Positions 17,392 through 27,739 are shown, numbered from the stretch's first letter. The stretch: 64,000 bases of DNA from Teredinibacter waterburyi (GCF_001922985.1 NZ_MRUH01000008.1:1-64000); one strand, 5' to 3'. Numbers and translations are program-made. Notes: generated by a model from the letters alone, not told the origin.

Positions 17392-17814
17392 CTAGAAGGT
17401 GTGAACGACTTTTACAGCGTCGGTAACGTTACTTGCGTCGATGTAACCAATATTACTTGGGTTGCTTGATACAAGGTCGATAACTTCTTGATCGCTACCA
17501 GCTTGTTTTAAGGGTACTTCTTTACCCGTAAAAACTAACTTCGCCCAGTAGGATTTCATCTGCGCTTCGTTTTTACCCACTACCGTGGAGTCGAAGTTAA
17601 TTCGAATAGCGCTACCTTCTTCTTGATTAACTGCATCGGCGGCGCTTCCGTTTGAGAACTTTTTAAGCTTCGCTAGGTAAAGGCGTTGAATGTCCGTTGC
17701 GCTAATGCCTGAGGTGTTACTTGGGTGAACAATAACGACCTGCTCGGCGTAGCTGGCGATGCTGCTGCCGAGAAAAAAACAGAGGGCGAGTGACGGTAAT
17801 AGAAATTTTTTCAT
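17392..17814 (-). CDS. Small PstS-like periplasmic phosphate/anion-binding family protein
   Basis: 140-residue exported protein with a signal peptide ending near residue 23 (ASYA-EQ). The remainder matches a short form of the PBP-like fold seen in phosphate-binding PstS. Visible are VIVHPSNTSGISATDIQRLYL, a stretch with ...FDSTVVGKNEAQMKSYWAK..., and a C-terminal SNPSNIGYIDAS. It is about half the length of true PstS and has no ABC permease or ATPase nearby, so a free-standing role (sensing or periplasmic binding) is more likely than classical transport. A strong AAGGAGG precedes the start. It follows the porin gene by 12 bp, so they are one operon. Confidence 0.8.
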   Translation of the reverse strand: MKKFLLPSLALCFFLGSSIASYAEQVVIVHPSNTSGISATDIQRLYLAKLKKFSNGSAADAVNQEEGSAIRINFDSTVVGKNEAQMKSYWAKLVFTGKEVPLKQAGSDQEVIDLVSSNPSNIGYIDASNVTDAVKVVHTF

Positions 17815-17826
17815 TGGTCGTCCTCC

Positions 17827-18906
17827 TTAAAAGATAATGTCTAAAGAAACGGATATTACAGACACGTCATTTTCGACCGTGGTGGCTACGTTAGTCGCCT
17901 TGACGGTTGAAATGCTTTCATCGGTACGCGTTGTATATTCCAGTTTTAGTGCGGACGAAGGATGGAAGTCCCAGCGTACGCCAACGGTGGTGGAATTTGC
18001 TTCGGTATCGAGTAGGCCAGTTGCTTGGAAGGTGGCGGGATCAAAAGTATTAAAATCATCGCTTTCGTCTGGGTTGCTATTACTAAGAGTGATATGTGGC
18101 GTGAAATTACCAACTTGATAACCGAGTGACCCATACCACGAGAGTGTTTCGCTGCCGCCGCTATCGAGCACGGATATTTCACTGCGCCAAATAAAGTCGT
18201 TGTAATCGGCCATAAAAGCTAGCGCTTGGTATGTTGCTGAACCAAAATCACCAACCTGCAAACTATTGTGTAGCAGTCTTACCTTTAGCCAGTCCCATGT
18301 CAGTGTCGGTGCTATACCCCAGTCATCTCGTACTTCTAGGGTGGTGTCTTCGCCGAAAGGAATATCACTTGCGCCGTACCAAGCAATCGTTTCAATTTCG
18401 ACGTCGCTATTCCCGAGGTAGCTTGAGTGGCGCAGGTTTACACCGTCAATAGCCGACTGAGGAATGCTGTAAACATCGCCGGGTGGACGAATCCAATGGT
18501 AGGCATAACCTACGTCTAGGTAGTCGGAATAGAAATATAACGGTAAGCGGAATCGACCGGCATTTACGGTGAGATTATCGGTGAGCTCATAGCTTAAGAA
18601 GGCAAGCTCGACATTGGCGTTGTAATCGTTGGCGCCTTTCGCGACAACCTGTACTGTGGCGCGCATTTGATCTGTTATGGTGGACTGTGCCTGTAGCGCT
18701 ACCATCGACTCTGGCGCAAACAGAATATCGTCGTTGTTATAGGTTGCACCCGTGATCGGGTCGACGCTGAAAGTGGTATCGTCGTCCAGCGTTTTGCCTA
18801 CACCAGCAGAAAGAAAACCGCTAAGTTTTATGTCGGCTGCGAAAGCCGGACTGGAAATCAGTACGGCACCGAGTGTCGTAGCTGTAAGATATTTCTTTAT
18901 GCTCAT
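17827..18906 (-). CDS. Outer-membrane porin (paralogue 2)
   Basis: 359-residue outer-membrane barrel paralogous to the porin at 14107-15324. The signal peptide ends at PAFA-ADIKLSGFLS. Shared elements are LTVNAGRFRLPLYFYSDYLD, the HWIRPPGDVYSIP segment, and a C-terminus ending in Phe after VRWDFHPSSALKLEYTTR. GGAGATG precedes the ATG. It is translated as the first gene of an operon with the PstS-like protein. Substrate is unknown. Confidence 0.85.
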   Translation of the reverse strand: MSIKKYLTATTLGAVLISSPAFAADIKLSGFLSAGVGKTLDDDTTFSVDPITGATYNNDDILFAPESMVALQAQSTITDQMRATVQVVAKGANDYNANVELAFLSYELTDNLTVNAGRFRLPLYFYSDYLDVGYAYHWIRPPGDVYSIPQSAIDGVNLRHSSYLGNSDVEIETIAWYGASDIPFGEDTTLEVRDDWGIAPTLTWDWLKVRLLHNSLQVGDFGSATYQALAFMADYNDFIWRSEISVLDSGGSETLSWYGSLGYQVGNFTPHITLSNSNPDESDDFNTFDPATFQATGLLDTEANSTTVGVRWDFHPSSALKLEYTTRTDESISTVKATNVATTVENDVSVISVSLDIIF

Positions 18907-19112
18907 CTAGCATCTCCGAATCTAATTTTAAATTTGACCTAGTAGGAGGTTGCGCGCCGTGGCAATTAATTTTAGTAATTCCTCTAAAGTATTGGCGGGT
19001 TTGCAGCCTAATCGGTTGGAGTATAGTCAAGGATTCAGATATGCAAATTTGAGGTGTGTAGTTGAACGGCTTTTTTTGATTTAGAACATGAAAAAAAGTA
19101 AGGGTTGCGGAG

Positions 19113-19994
19113 TTAATTGTTTACACCTAATCCCATTTCGGTAATTTCATCGTTGAGGTTCGCAAATTCGTACCGGCTTAAGCCGGTATAGATTAATACC
19201 GTTTCCGATATGCGTTCCCATTCGTAGTCGACATCTTCTTTACCAAGTGATCGATATATGCCGCCAATATGTTCGGCGATTTTTAGAACTGCGAGTAATG
19301 TTTTCTTTCGTGTGTCGCTTCTATCGTCGGCAAAAGCGGCGTCGACGCGATGATGGTCGTGTATTGCTTGGCAGAGGTAGCTAGGTAAGTTCCACGACTT
19401 GCTAACGTAATAGCCGACCACGGCGTGGTTGGTGTGTAAGTGGATGTTTTCTACTTCGGTGATCGCTTTTGATTGTTGAGCGTAGGACTCGCGCATAATC
19501 TCCCAATAGTTTGGGAAGCGTTGCATCATTAGTGGGATGCCACAGTTGTGGAAGAGCCCGAGCGTATAGGCTTCTTCTGGATTGGGTATGCCCAATCGTT
19601 TGGCGATGATGGCCGCGGCGGTAGCAATGTCCATCGCTGTATCCCAAAAGCTTCCGAGGGCGATAATGTCGTCGTCCGATAGCGCACCTCGAATAGATAG
19701 GGCGTTCACCATATTGACCACGGAGTTTACCCCCATCAGGCTTACCGCCTGAGTAATAGAGGTGATGGTGTTGCTGTGTTTGTAGTAGGGCGAGTTGACG
19801 GTTTTGAGTATGCTGCCAGAGAGTCCGACATCCTGACTGATGAGCCGGGCTATTTCGTTAATACTGCAAGTCGGCGAGAGCTGCTCCATCTGCAGGTCTA
19901 CCATTATTTGCGGCTGGGGAGGTATGGAAACGCCCTGAAGTATTTTTTGTATCTGGTTGGTTGTGAGATCTTCGTGCATGGACGCTACATTCAT
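19113..19994 (-). CDS. HDOD-domain signalling protein
   Basis: 293-residue cytoplasmic protein made almost entirely of an HDOD domain (~15-220), a degenerate HD phosphohydrolase fold. It shows ARLISQDVGLSGSILKTVNS and the partial HD-like motifs LGLFHNCGIPL and IHDHH. HDOD proteins act in signalling around cyclic-di-GMP, chemotaxis and stress regulation rather than as nucleotidases. It is the last minus-strand gene of this signalling and porin neighbourhood. No strong ribosome-binding site is visible; Met6 is an alternative start. Confidence 0.88.
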   Translation of the reverse strand: MNVASMHEDLTTNQIQKILQGVSIPPQPQIMVDLQMEQLSPTCSINEIARLISQDVGLSGSILKTVNSPYYKHSNTITSITQAVSLMGVNSVVNMVNALSIRGALSDDDIIALGSFWDTAMDIATAAAIIAKRLGIPNPEEAYTLGLFHNCGIPLMMQRFPNYWEIMRESYAQQSKAITEVENIHLHTNHAVVGYYVSKSWNLPSYLCQAIHDHHRVDAAFADDRSDTRKKTLLAVLKIAEHIGGIYRSLGKEDVDYEWERISETVLIYTGLSRYEFANLNDEITEMGLGVNN

Positions 19995-20081
19995 GTTGTG
20001 AAAACAACTTAAGTGTAGACGCTAAATTTGCACTCACGGCGTAATTTTACGCCGTTTTGATGGGTTGGCTTGCAGTTGCGG

Positions 20082-21350
20082 TTATCGTGTTTGGTAGGCT
20101 TCGGACGAGTCCTTAATTGCTTGGTAAACCTGACTCCAATCAATCGGCGTGCCACTAGCGCTGCTTTGTTCTAGTTGTTGGTGGGCGCGTTCAAGTTCGG
20201 CGGTAATGGTTGCGCCGGTCGTCTCTGGCAAATATAGGTAGCAACCTTTTAGTGACGCTACGGCATTTGCGAGAGCCTGTGCTAATTGTGAGTTTGACAG
20301 CAATTGGAATGGTAGGTCTGTGTTTTGGTTTGTTTGCGGGGTAGCGCCGCTGCTGTCAGTAGCGGTATTCGTTTCAGTTTCGCTTGATTCGGTTGCGACG
20401 TTGGCTGCGGTGCTACTCGCCACCGTTTTTAACAGTAGCTGGGTAACGGTGCGCTCAAACGCTTTGCGAATTGTAAGGACCTGCTCACTCGGCGTAAGGT
20501 CCTGCCAGCTGCTGTGAATTGAGCCAATCCCACGGTTTTCCCATGCGTTATGTAAGCCTTCTATATCGGTTGTTAATTGGTTTGCTTGGGTTTGTAAAAG
20601 TGCGCGGCGCCGATTGTTGGGTAGCTCGTTTACAGTGTTGTAGCCTTGTTCGTTATTTGATGTGGTGAGCTCGTCTAGTTCTAGGTAGTCGATTGGCGGA
20701 CGACTGCCATTCTCACCGAACAACATAAATTCAATTGCGTGTAGGCCGAGAACGATTTCCTCGGCGTCGGTCATACCATGCTGCTTTATGAGGGACTCAG
20801 GATTTAGGGGCACGCTGATATCGTGGACTAATCCGGCGTAGGGGTAGTCGCCAAAATAGTCGAGGTAGCCCGGTTGGATCGGTTCGGCACCAATATAGAA
20901 ATCGGCCTGAACGAGGGGCGCGAAGACTTCTGCTTCAGTCACAGCCAGTTGACTGTAAAAATAGAAGCCTTGGTAGCTGAAGTAGGCACTACGCCATTTC
21001 TGTTGGGCTGATGTGAGGTTGGCGGGGGTCGGTTGATCTAGGAAGGTCGATATCGCTTGGCTAAGGTTTCGTGCCTCAGACTCAATAGCGTTTAACGACT
21101 CGCTCGCTACCCGCCAAAGTTGTTCGGTAGCAACGCCGGACTGCGCCTGATCGAGATCCATATCACTATTATTGAGCTGTTCGGCTGTCTCTGGAGCCGT
21201 GGTTGGCGTGTTTTTTTCGCAGCCAGCGGTTAGTAGTAATAGTAACAAACTGAGACAGAGCAATGCCGTTGAACTGCCAATCCAGCCGCTTGGGCGGCAT
21301 GTGGAGCGGTTTGATCGCGAGTCAAAAGCGTCGTTTACGGTTGCGTCCAT
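20082..21350 (-). CDS. Imelysin-family (EfeO/IrpA-like) lipoprotein
   Basis: About 422 residues from the ATG at 21350. The frame extends upstream to a TTG that overlaps the preceding gene's stop, but the ATG is preceded by GGAAAACG. A positively charged N-terminus, a long hydrophobic stretch and the lipobox LTAGC place it as a lipoprotein. The imelysin fold carries the GxHxxE-type signature GLHAIEFMLFG. Imelysin proteins are periplasmic or outer-membrane proteins tied to iron uptake. No efeB, efeU or TonB receptor gene is adjacent. A Ser/Thr-rich low-complexity insertion (ATESSETETNTATDSSGATP) interrupts the C-terminal half. Confidence 0.8.
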   Translation of the reverse strand: MDATVNDAFDSRSNRSTCRPSGWIGSSTALLCLSLLLLLLTAGCEKNTPTTAPETAEQLNNSDMDLDQAQSGVATEQLWRVASESLNAIESEARNLSQAISTFLDQPTPANLTSAQQKWRSAYFSYQGFYFYSQLAVTEAEVFAPLVQADFYIGAEPIQPGYLDYFGDYPYAGLVHDISVPLNPESLIKQHGMTDAEEIVLGLHAIEFMLFGENGSRPPIDYLELDELTTSNNEQGYNTVNELPNNRRRALLQTQANQLTTDIEGLHNAWENRGIGSIHSSWQDLTPSEQVLTIRKAFERTVTQLLLKTVASSTAANVATESSETETNTATDSSGATPQTNQNTDLPFQLLSNSQLAQALANAVASLKGCYLYLPETTGATITAELERAHQQLEQSSASGTPIDWSQVYQAIKDSSEAYQTR

Positions 21351-21412
21351 CTTGTCGTTTTCCAAAGGTCGAAGTTCAAAGGCGTTGAAGTTAAACGAGG
21401 TGACTGCGTACC

Positions 21413-22066
21413 TCAACGTAAGCTAATAATAGACCAGTCGTGTGCCTTGGCTACCGTTGCCAGTTTCGCGTCAGGGTCAACGGCTACCGGGTGGTCAACA
21501 ACGTTCAAAAGTGGCAAATCGTTTGCTGAGTCACTATAAAAATAACTGCCCGCTAGGTTTTCGTTGTTTTGCTCTAGCCAAGTGTTTAAGCGTTTTACTT
21601 TGCCTTCTTGAAAGCAGGGTGTACCGCTGGGTTTGCCGGTATAGTGGTTATCAATTATCTCAGCATCCGACGCCAGCAACTCTTCGATACCCACGGCTTT
21701 AGCGATAGGTGCGGTAATAAAACGGTTGGTAGCGGTAATGATTAGCAGGCGGTCGCCGTTTGCACGGTGCTTGGCAATTAAGGCTGCTGCTTTTGGCAGC
21801 ATAATGGGGGCGATTTTACGCTGAAAAAACTTGGCGTGCAGTTCTTCTAGTTCAAGCATTGTAAAACGACTAAGAGGCGCCAGGGCGAACTCTAGATAGG
21901 CCATGATATCGAGACTGCCGGCCTGGTAATCGAGATAAAATTGATCGTTTGCGCGTTGGTGGGCTTCTCCCTCGATTATGCCTTCTTCTACTAGAAATTC
22001 GCCCCAAGCGTGATCACTATCACCGGCGATTAGAGTGTTGTCGAGATCGAATATTGCTAAGCTCAA
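21413..22066 (-). CDS. HAD-IB family phosphatase (SerB/CicA-like)
   Basis: 217-residue cytoplasmic phosphatase. Its motifs are FDLDNTLIAGDSD (motif I, nucleophile Asp7), IITATN (motif II) and YSDSANDLPLL (motif IV). The alpha-helical cap after motif I is typical of subfamily IB, which includes phosphoserine and histidinol-phosphate phosphatases. The sequence alone does not fix the substrate. The start is a TTG preceded by AGGAC. It is divergent from rppH with about 130 bp between them. Confidence 0.88.
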   Translation of the reverse strand: MSLAIFDLDNTLIAGDSDHAWGEFLVEEGIIEGEAHQRANDQFYLDYQAGSLDIMAYLEFALAPLSRFTMLELEELHAKFFQRKIAPIMLPKAAALIAKHRANGDRLLIITATNRFITAPIAKAVGIEELLASDAEIIDNHYTGKPSGTPCFQEGKVKRLNTWLEQNNENLAGSYFYSDSANDLPLLNVVDHPVAVDPDAKLATVAKAHDWSIISLR

Positions 22067-22195
22067 GGTCTGTCCTGCTTTTTGTTGGCGTGGAATTGGG
22101 GTGGATGTGAGAAGCTTGGATTGTTGAATTGCTGCTAATTGCTGGTTTGTGAAACAATAGCCCGCGGATTATAACAACTACAAGAGAGGTTTTGC

Positions 22196-22720
22196 GTGAT
22201 TGATACCGATGGCTTTCGACCAAACGTAGGGATAATACTGGCTGATGGTCAAGGTGGTGTTCTGTGGGCGCGTCGGATTGGCGGGCAGGATGCGTGGCAG
22301 TTCCCACAAGGCGGTATCAAACAAGATGAAACCCCAGAGCAAGCGTTGTATCGCGAGCTGGAAGAAGAAGTGGGCCTGACTGCGGACGATGTTCGGGTGC
22401 TAGGTGTTACCGATGGTTGGTTGCGCTATCGCTTGCCTCAGCGTTTAGTTCGTCAGAAGCAGCCGCTGTGTGTCGGTCAAAAACAGAAGTGGTTTTTGCT
22501 TGAAATTACTTCTGGAGATGATGCTGTAAAGCTCAATGCCGGCGGTCCTCCAGAGTTTGACGATTGGCGTTGGGTGAGCTATTGGCACCCGCTGGCACGG
22601 GTGGTGTCGTTTAAGCGCGAGGTGTATCGCCGCGCTCTGAAAGAGTTGGCGCCAGTACATAATCGTTTGCTGATATCGCAGGTTACATCGCAGCAGCTTA
22701 CTAAGGGCGCTGTATGTTAG
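22196..22720 (+). CDS. rppH: RNA pyrophosphohydrolase (Nudix)
   Basis: 174-residue Nudix hydrolase that removes pyrophosphate from mRNA 5' ends to trigger decay. It starts with GTG after AAGAGAGG. The N-terminus [15 protein letters not shown] and the Nudix box from [20 protein letters not shown] through VGL are typical. It overlaps ptsP by seven bases, the conserved rppH-ptsP arrangement of gammaproteobacteria. Confidence 0.97.
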   Translation: MIDTDGFRPNVGIILADGQGGVLWARRIGGQDAWQFPQGGIKQDETPEQALYRELEEEVGLTADDVRVLGVTDGWLRYRLPQRLVRQKQPLCVGQKQKWFLLEITSGDDAVKLNAGGPPEFDDWRWVSYWHPLARVVSFKREVYRRALKELAPVHNRLLISQVTSQQLTKGAVC

Positions 22721-24984
22721 GTGCCCTACGCAGTATTGTTCAGGAGGTGAATGTAGCGCCCGACCTGAATTCGGTGCTGCATATCATTGTCGCTCGGGTC
22801 AAAACGGCAATGACTACGGAGGTGTGCTCCGTCTATCTACGCAATTCAATGCGTGAATTCGTTCTTATGGCCACCGACGGTTTGAATCAGTCGGCGGTCG
22901 GTCAGGTAGTACTCGCATTAAACGAGGGTTTGGTTGGTTCGGTCGCGGCGCGCGAAGAGCCTCTTAATCTTGAGGATGCTGAATCTCATCCCAAATTCCA
23001 ATATTTCCCAGAAACGGGGGAGGAGCGCTATCGCTCATTCCTTGGTGTTCCTATTATTCACCAGCGCCAAGTGCTCGGCGTATTGGTTGTGCAGCAGCGC
23101 GAAAAGCGCAAGTTCGATGAAGGTGAAGAGGCATTTCTGATCACCATGTCGGCGCAGCTGGCGGCGGTAATAGCCCATGCTGAGGCAACCGGTGCACTGC
23201 GCGGTATTGGTCAGAAGGCGGAGGCGCGTTTTTTGGGAGTGCCGGGTGCTTCTGGCGTTTCTATCGGGCGCTGTGTGGTGTCGTCGCCGCTCGCCGATCT
23301 AAATTCTGTGCCCCATACCATGTGTATGGCGGTTGAAGAGGAGCTCGCTTTTTTCCAAGACTGCCTGTCTGAAGTTCGAAAAGATGTGCGGCGCTTGGCC
23401 TCAGAGTTGGAAAATCGTTTAAATAAAGAAGAGCGAATATTGTTCGATGCCTATATCGGCATGCTAGATGACACGTCCTTAGGTAAAGAGGTTACCGAGC
23501 GAATCTCCAGTGGTTTTGGTGCTGCCTATGCGTGGAGCGAGGTGATTCTTGAGCACGTGAAAACCTTCTCCAGTATGAGCGACCCCTATTTGCGTGAGCG
23601 TGCGTCGGACGTACGCGATTTAGGTAGCCGCGTGTTGGCTTACCTACAGGAGGCGACCCATCACGATCGCGTTTATCCCGATAATACTATTTTGGTGGGT
23701 GAGGATTTAAGTGCGTCGGTATTGGCGGATGTTCCGCAAGGCCGCTTGAAAGCGATAGTTTCGACGCGCGGTTCCAGTAACAGTCACATTGCCATTTTAG
23801 CGCGTTCGATGGGTATCCCAACGGTTATGGGGGCGGTCGACCTACCGTTTACCCGCCTCGATGGTCGCGAGTTGATTGTCGATGGTTATCGCGGAACGGT
23901 TTACATCGACCCAAGCGATTCGCTTAAGGCGCGCTATCAAGAGATTCTTGATGACGATGTAAAACTCAATGAGGAATTGGAATCCTTAAAAGATTTACCG
24001 AGCGAGACGCAGGATCACCACCGCGTTGCGCTCTGGGTCAATACGGGTTTAGTTGCCGACGCAATGATCTCCATCGGTCGTGGTGCTGAAGGCGTCGGTC
24101 TTTATCGAACTGAAATCCCTTTTATGCTGCGCGACCGCTTTCCAAGTGAAGAGGAGCAGCGTCAAACCTATCGCGAACAGTTAAAAGCTTTTGCTCCTCA
24201 CCCGGTCACCATGCGCACACTCGATATTGGCGGTGACAAGTCGCTCCCTTATTTTCCGATTGAGGAAGACAACCCTTTCCTTGGTTGGAGAGGAATACGG
24301 GTTACCTTGGATCACCCCGAAATCTTTCTGTCACAAGTAAGGGCGATGCTAAAGGCCAGTGAAGGGCTCAATAATCTTCGTATCATGCTGCCAATGGTTA
24401 GCAATATTTCCGAGCTGGAAATTGCTCAAATGCTGCTATATCGAGCTTACGATGAGTTGCGCGAAGAAGGGCACGATATTGAGATGCCACCTCTGGGGGT
24501 GATGATTGAAGTCCCAGCTGCGGTTTTTCAAACGCAGGAATTTGCCTCGCGGGTGGATTTTCTCTCGGTCGGCAGCAACGACTTAACCCAATACTTATTG
24601 GCTGTGGATCGCAACAATCCTCGCGTGGCCGATCTCTATCACTCACTCCATCCGGCGGTGCTGAGAGCTCTGGTGTATGTTGTACAGGAGTCGCATCGAC
24701 AGGGCGTACCCGTGAGTATTTGTGGGGAGCTTGCTGGCGATCCGGCCGCGGCTTTGTTGTTGATGGCGATGGGGTTTGATGTGCTTTCGATGAGCGCGTC
24801 TAACCTGCTTAAGGTTAAATCGGTGATTCGCAGCGTAACCATGCGTCAAGCCGAGGAGTTGCTGGCCGAGGTTATGAGCTTGCCCGATGCCGAATCGATC
24901 AATCGCTGTATTGATGTTGCCTTCCGTCAAACTGGCTTATCTCGGATTGCTCGCCCGCATAGCGAAATCAAACTCGATCATTAA
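22714..24984 (+). CDS. ptsP: PTS enzyme I-Ntr (phosphoenolpyruvate-protein phosphotransferase)
   Basis: 756-residue first enzyme of the nitrogen PTS, which phosphorylates NPr from PEP. A GAF sensor domain occupies ~1-160. The PEP-utilising N-terminal domain follows, with active-site His358 in [19 protein letters not shown]. The C-terminal TIM barrel has [21 protein letters not shown] and [14 protein letters not shown]. It overlaps the rppH reading frame. Its role is regulatory (nitrogen, potassium and carbon signalling) rather than sugar uptake. Confidence 0.97.
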   Translation: MLGALRSIVQEVNVAPDLNSVLHIIVARVKTAMTTEVCSVYLRNSMREFVLMATDGLNQSAVGQVVLALNEGLVGSVAAREEPLNLEDAESHPKFQYFPETGEERYRSFLGVPIIHQRQVLGVLVVQQREKRKFDEGEEAFLITMSAQLAAVIAHAEATGALRGIGQKAEARFLGVPGASGVSIGRCVVSSPLADLNSVPHTMCMAVEEELAFFQDCLSEVRKDVRRLASELENRLNKEERILFDAYIGMLDDTSLGKEVTERISSGFGAAYAWSEVILEHVKTFSSMSDPYLRERASDVRDLGSRVLAYLQEATHHDRVYPDNTILVGEDLSASVLADVPQGRLKAIVSTRGSSNSHIAILARSMGIPTVMGAVDLPFTRLDGRELIVDGYRGTVYIDPSDSLKARYQEILDDDVKLNEELESLKDLPSETQDHHRVALWVNTGLVADAMISIGRGAEGVGLYRTEIPFMLRDRFPSEEEQRQTYREQLKAFAPHPVTMRTLDIGGDKSLPYFPIEEDNPFLGWRGIRVTLDHPEIFLSQVRAMLKASEGLNNLRIMLPMVSNISELEIAQMLLYRAYDELREEGHDIEMPPLGVMIEVPAAVFQTQEFASRVDFLSVGSNDLTQYLLAVDRNNPRVADLYHSLHPAVLRALVYVVQESHRQGVPVSICGELAGDPAAALLLMAMGFDVLSMSASNLLKVKSVIRSVTMRQAEELLAEVMSLPDAESINRCIDVAFRQTGLSRIARPHSEIKLDH

Positions 24985-25139
24985 ACCGAGCGTAGGAGTG
25001 AAGCTGGTTTCGCCGAACTTGGTGACGCTTTCATTGTCACTGTCTCGCCGCGTTACGTGTTTGTTGTCAATTCTTCATAGAGCTCTGGTATGATCCTCGC
25101 CAGCTCTGAAACTCAAACTATCTGCAAAAGTCGCTTCGA

Positions 25140-25970
25140 ATGTTTAAATATCCCGATCTTGATCCCGTCGCTCTCTCTCTTGGTTCCTACACGATATTGG
25201 GTAAAAACATCACCTTGCCAGATGTGCACTGGTACGGCTTGATGTACCTTCTCGCCTTTGCCAGCGCTTGGTTGATCGGAATGTACCGAGCGCGCTTGCC
25301 GCATTCACCGCTGACGCGAGCGCAGGTTGAGGATATGGTGTTCTATGGCGCTATGGGGGTGGTGTTAGGTGGCCGCTTTGGTTACGTTATCTTCTATAAC
25401 TTCGAAGCTTTTCTAGAGGATCCGCTCTGGTTGTTGCGGGTTTGGGAAGGGGGCATGAGCTTTCATGGTGGCCTCCTTGGTGTAGTTGTTGCGATGCTGC
25501 TGTTCGCGCGTAAAATAGGCGTGAAGTTTTTAGACTTGATGGACTTTGTCGCACCCCTAGTCCCGTTGGGTTTGGGCTTTGGTCGGATCGGCAACTTTAT
25601 TGGTCAAGAACTCTGGGGGCGGGTTACTACCAATCCAACCTGGGGCATGGTATTTCCTAACGATCCCAATGTTGCGCGCCATCCATCGCAGCTTTATCAG
25701 GCCTTTTTTGAGGGCTTAGTGCTTTTCTGTATCCTCTACTGGTTTTCTCGTAAGCCCCGTCCGCGCGCGGCTGTTGCGGCGCTATTTCTGGTGTTTTACA
25801 GTGTCTTCCGCTTCGGCGTAGAATTCTTCCGCGAGCCCGACGCGCATATTGGCTACGATATGTTCGGCTGGATGACCCGCGGTCAGGAGCTATCTATTCC
25901 TATGTTTGTGGTAGGTGCAGCTGTGTTGATATGGACCTATCGACGCCAAGCTTCGGGCGTATCCCGTTAG
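25140..25970 (+). CDS. lgt: Prolipoprotein diacylglyceryl transferase
   Basis: 276-residue inner-membrane enzyme that transfers diacylglycerol from phosphatidylglycerol to the lipobox cysteine of prolipoproteins. It has several hydrophobic segments, the HGG motif (MSFHGGLLGV) and the signature GRIGNFIGQELWGR. It is followed after 37 bp by thyA, the usual lgt-thyA-folA order. Lipoproteins elsewhere in this window (imelysin, HExxH protein, TSP3 protein) would be its clients. Confidence 0.97.
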   Translation: MFKYPDLDPVALSLGSYTILGKNITLPDVHWYGLMYLLAFASAWLIGMYRARLPHSPLTRAQVEDMVFYGAMGVVLGGRFGYVIFYNFEAFLEDPLWLLRVWEGGMSFHGGLLGVVVAMLLFARKIGVKFLDLMDFVAPLVPLGLGFGRIGNFIGQELWGRVTTNPTWGMVFPNDPNVARHPSQLYQAFFEGLVLFCILYWFSRKPRPRAAVAALFLVFYSVFRFGVEFFREPDAHIGYDMFGWMTRGQELSIPMFVVGAAVLIWTYRRQASGVSR

Positions 25971-26007
25971 TCGATAGCCCTCATTTAAATTTTTAAGGTC
26001 AGTTTCT

Positions 26008-26841
26008 GTGAAGCAATATCTAGATTTGATGCGCCACGTGCGCGATACCGGTGTGCGTAAAGAAGATCGCACGGGCACCGGTACTATTAGCGTTTTTGGC
26101 TATCAAATGCGCTTTGACCTCGAGCAGGGGTTTCCGTTAGTAACCACCAAAAAGTGCCATTTAAAATCCATAATTCACGAATTACTCTGGTTTTTAAAAG
26201 GTGAGACTAATATTGCTTACCTCAAGAAAAATGGCGTAAAGATTTGGGATGCATGGGCTACGGAAGAGGGTGAACTTGGGCCTGTGTACGGAGCTCAGTG
26301 GCGGTCTTGGACCGCTGCAGATGGCACCGTAATCGATCAAATTGCTGAGCTGTTAAAGCAGATAAAGGCCAAGCCAGATTCTCGACGCTTAATTGTGTCG
26401 GCATGGAATCCCGCGCTGTTGCCCGACGAGGGTGTGGCACCCGACGAAAATGCAAAGCGCGGCAAAATGGCTTTACCGCCCTGTCACACCATGTTTCAGT
26501 TTTACGTGTTGGATGGCCGTTTGTCCTGCCAGTTATATCAGCGTAGCGCCGATGTGTTTTTGGGGGTGCCGTTTAATATTGCCTCTTACGCGCTACTTAC
26601 CATGATGATCGCGCAGGTTTCAGGTCTCAAGCCTGGAGATTTTGTTCACACCTTTGGCGATGCCCATTTGTATTTGAACCACCTCGAGCAGGTTGAGATC
26701 CAGCTGCAGCGCGAGCCTTACCCACTGCCAAGTATGCGGATAAATCCCGACGTTAAAGATCTGTTTGCGTTTGAGTTTGCCGACTTTGAGTTGGTTGATT
26801 ATCAAGCACACCCGCATATCGCCGCGCCGATCTCTGTCTAA
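26008..26841 (+). CDS. thyA: Thymidylate synthase
   Basis: 277-residue enzyme that methylates dUMP to dTMP using methylene-THF. It starts with GTG after AAGGT. The catalytic cysteine sits in [12 protein letters not shown], the dUMP arginine motif is [12 protein letters not shown], and the C-terminus is [10 protein letters not shown]. It has a short insertion in the middle domain ([14 protein letters not shown]) compared with the shortest family members. The dihydrofolate product is recycled by folA, which follows by 32 bp. Confidence 0.97.
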   Translation: MKQYLDLMRHVRDTGVRKEDRTGTGTISVFGYQMRFDLEQGFPLVTTKKCHLKSIIHELLWFLKGETNIAYLKKNGVKIWDAWATEEGELGPVYGAQWRSWTAADGTVIDQIAELLKQIKAKPDSRRLIVSAWNPALLPDEGVAPDENAKRGKMALPPCHTMFQFYVLDGRLSCQLYQRSADVFLGVPFNIASYALLTMMIAQVSGLKPGDFVHTFGDAHLYLNHLEQVEIQLQREPYPLPSMRINPDVKDLFAFEFADFELVDYQAHPHIAAPISV

Positions 26842-26873
26842 AAAGATCAAATAACGAGCTCAGAGAGGTACTG

Positions 26874-27410
26874 ATGACGAACGATATTAAAGCTGGTTAT
26901 GGCGTGGAGATTGCGATTGTGGTCGCGGTTTCTGAAAATGGGGTAATCGGAAGCGATAACCAATTGCCGTGGCGATTGCCGCGTGATTTGCAATATTTCA
27001 AATCGGTTACTCTTGGTCATCCGATTGTTATGGGGCGGAAAACCTTCGATTCGATCGGACGGCCTCTACCGGGCCGAACCAATATCGTCGTAACGCGTCA
27101 AACTGATTGGACGGCTCCTGGTGTAGAGGTTGTACATAGCCTGGAGGCCGCTATTGTTCGGGCGGCTAGCGCTGCTGAGGCGGCGGGCGTTCAGCGAGTG
27201 ATGGTCATTGGTGGGGCTGAGTTCTACACTCAGATTTTACCTGCAAGTGATCGTTTATACTTGACCGAGGTGCATGCTGACGTTGATGGTGACGCATATT
27301 TTCCGGAATTTGATCGTGCTCAATGGCAGGAAGTTTCGAGAGAGCATAATGCAGCGGATGCAAGCAACCCCTATGCATATTCGTTTGTTGTACTAGACCG
27401 TAGAAAATAA
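26874..27410 (+). CDS. folA: Dihydrofolate reductase
   Basis: 178-residue DHFR that regenerates THF from DHF with NADPH. Signature segments are NGVIGSDNQLPWRLPRDLQY, VMGRKTFDSIGRPLPGR and VIGGAEFYTQ. The N-terminus has about 10 residues more than the E. coli enzyme. GAGGTACTG precedes the ATG. It is co-transcribed with thyA. Confidence 0.97.
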   Translation: MTNDIKAGYGVEIAIVVAVSENGVIGSDNQLPWRLPRDLQYFKSVTLGHPIVMGRKTFDSIGRPLPGRTNIVVTRQTDWTAPGVEVVHSLEAAIVRAASAAEAAGVQRVMVIGGAEFYTQILPASDRLYLTEVHADVDGDAYFPEFDRAQWQEVSREHNAADASNPYAYSFVVLDRRK

Positions 27411-27739
27411 GTGCTAGACTCTACACCACAGTCACCAAGGTTTTGAGGAAGGTAGTCACAGGCTAAGCAAACAAACGCTTGTTTTATGTACGAGTGTTAC
27501 CAAAACGTTACCTGTTTCACAAAGTTACAGTCTCAGGTGTTACTTTTCGTTATGGTTTGTTCGTTCTTATATATGTGTTTGCTTTAGTGTTTGAATGTTG
27601 GCGAGTGCTCTTATTAAAATGCGCAGCTCTGACGATTATCGAGTCTCAAATCTTTAAATTGTTTACACATTCTGGGTTGACCAATATTGTTTAGCCCGGT
27701 CGCAACCTTTTCAATTTACGCACCCGAGTTGGGGGAATT
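27411..27739. other. Promoter-bearing region upstream of the TonB module
   Basis: 330 bp without a gene. The open frame at 27479-27694 has no ribosome-binding site and lies in A/T-rich sequence. GTTACC-type hexamers recur around 27495-27545. A sigma-70-like promoter is proposed at 27662-27690. Confidence 0.5.
27662..27690 (+). promoter_or_regulatory. Candidate sigma-70 promoter of the TonB module
   Basis: TTTACA, a 17-bp spacer and TATTGT lie about 50 bp before the first start codon, which has its own GGGGGAATT ribosome-binding site. This is a pattern match only; no Fur box was recognised. Confidence 0.35.

Noticed and set aside
27479..27694. 71-residue frame upstream of the TonB module
   Set aside because: It lies in promoter-like A/T-rich sequence with no ribosome-binding site and no protein-like composition.
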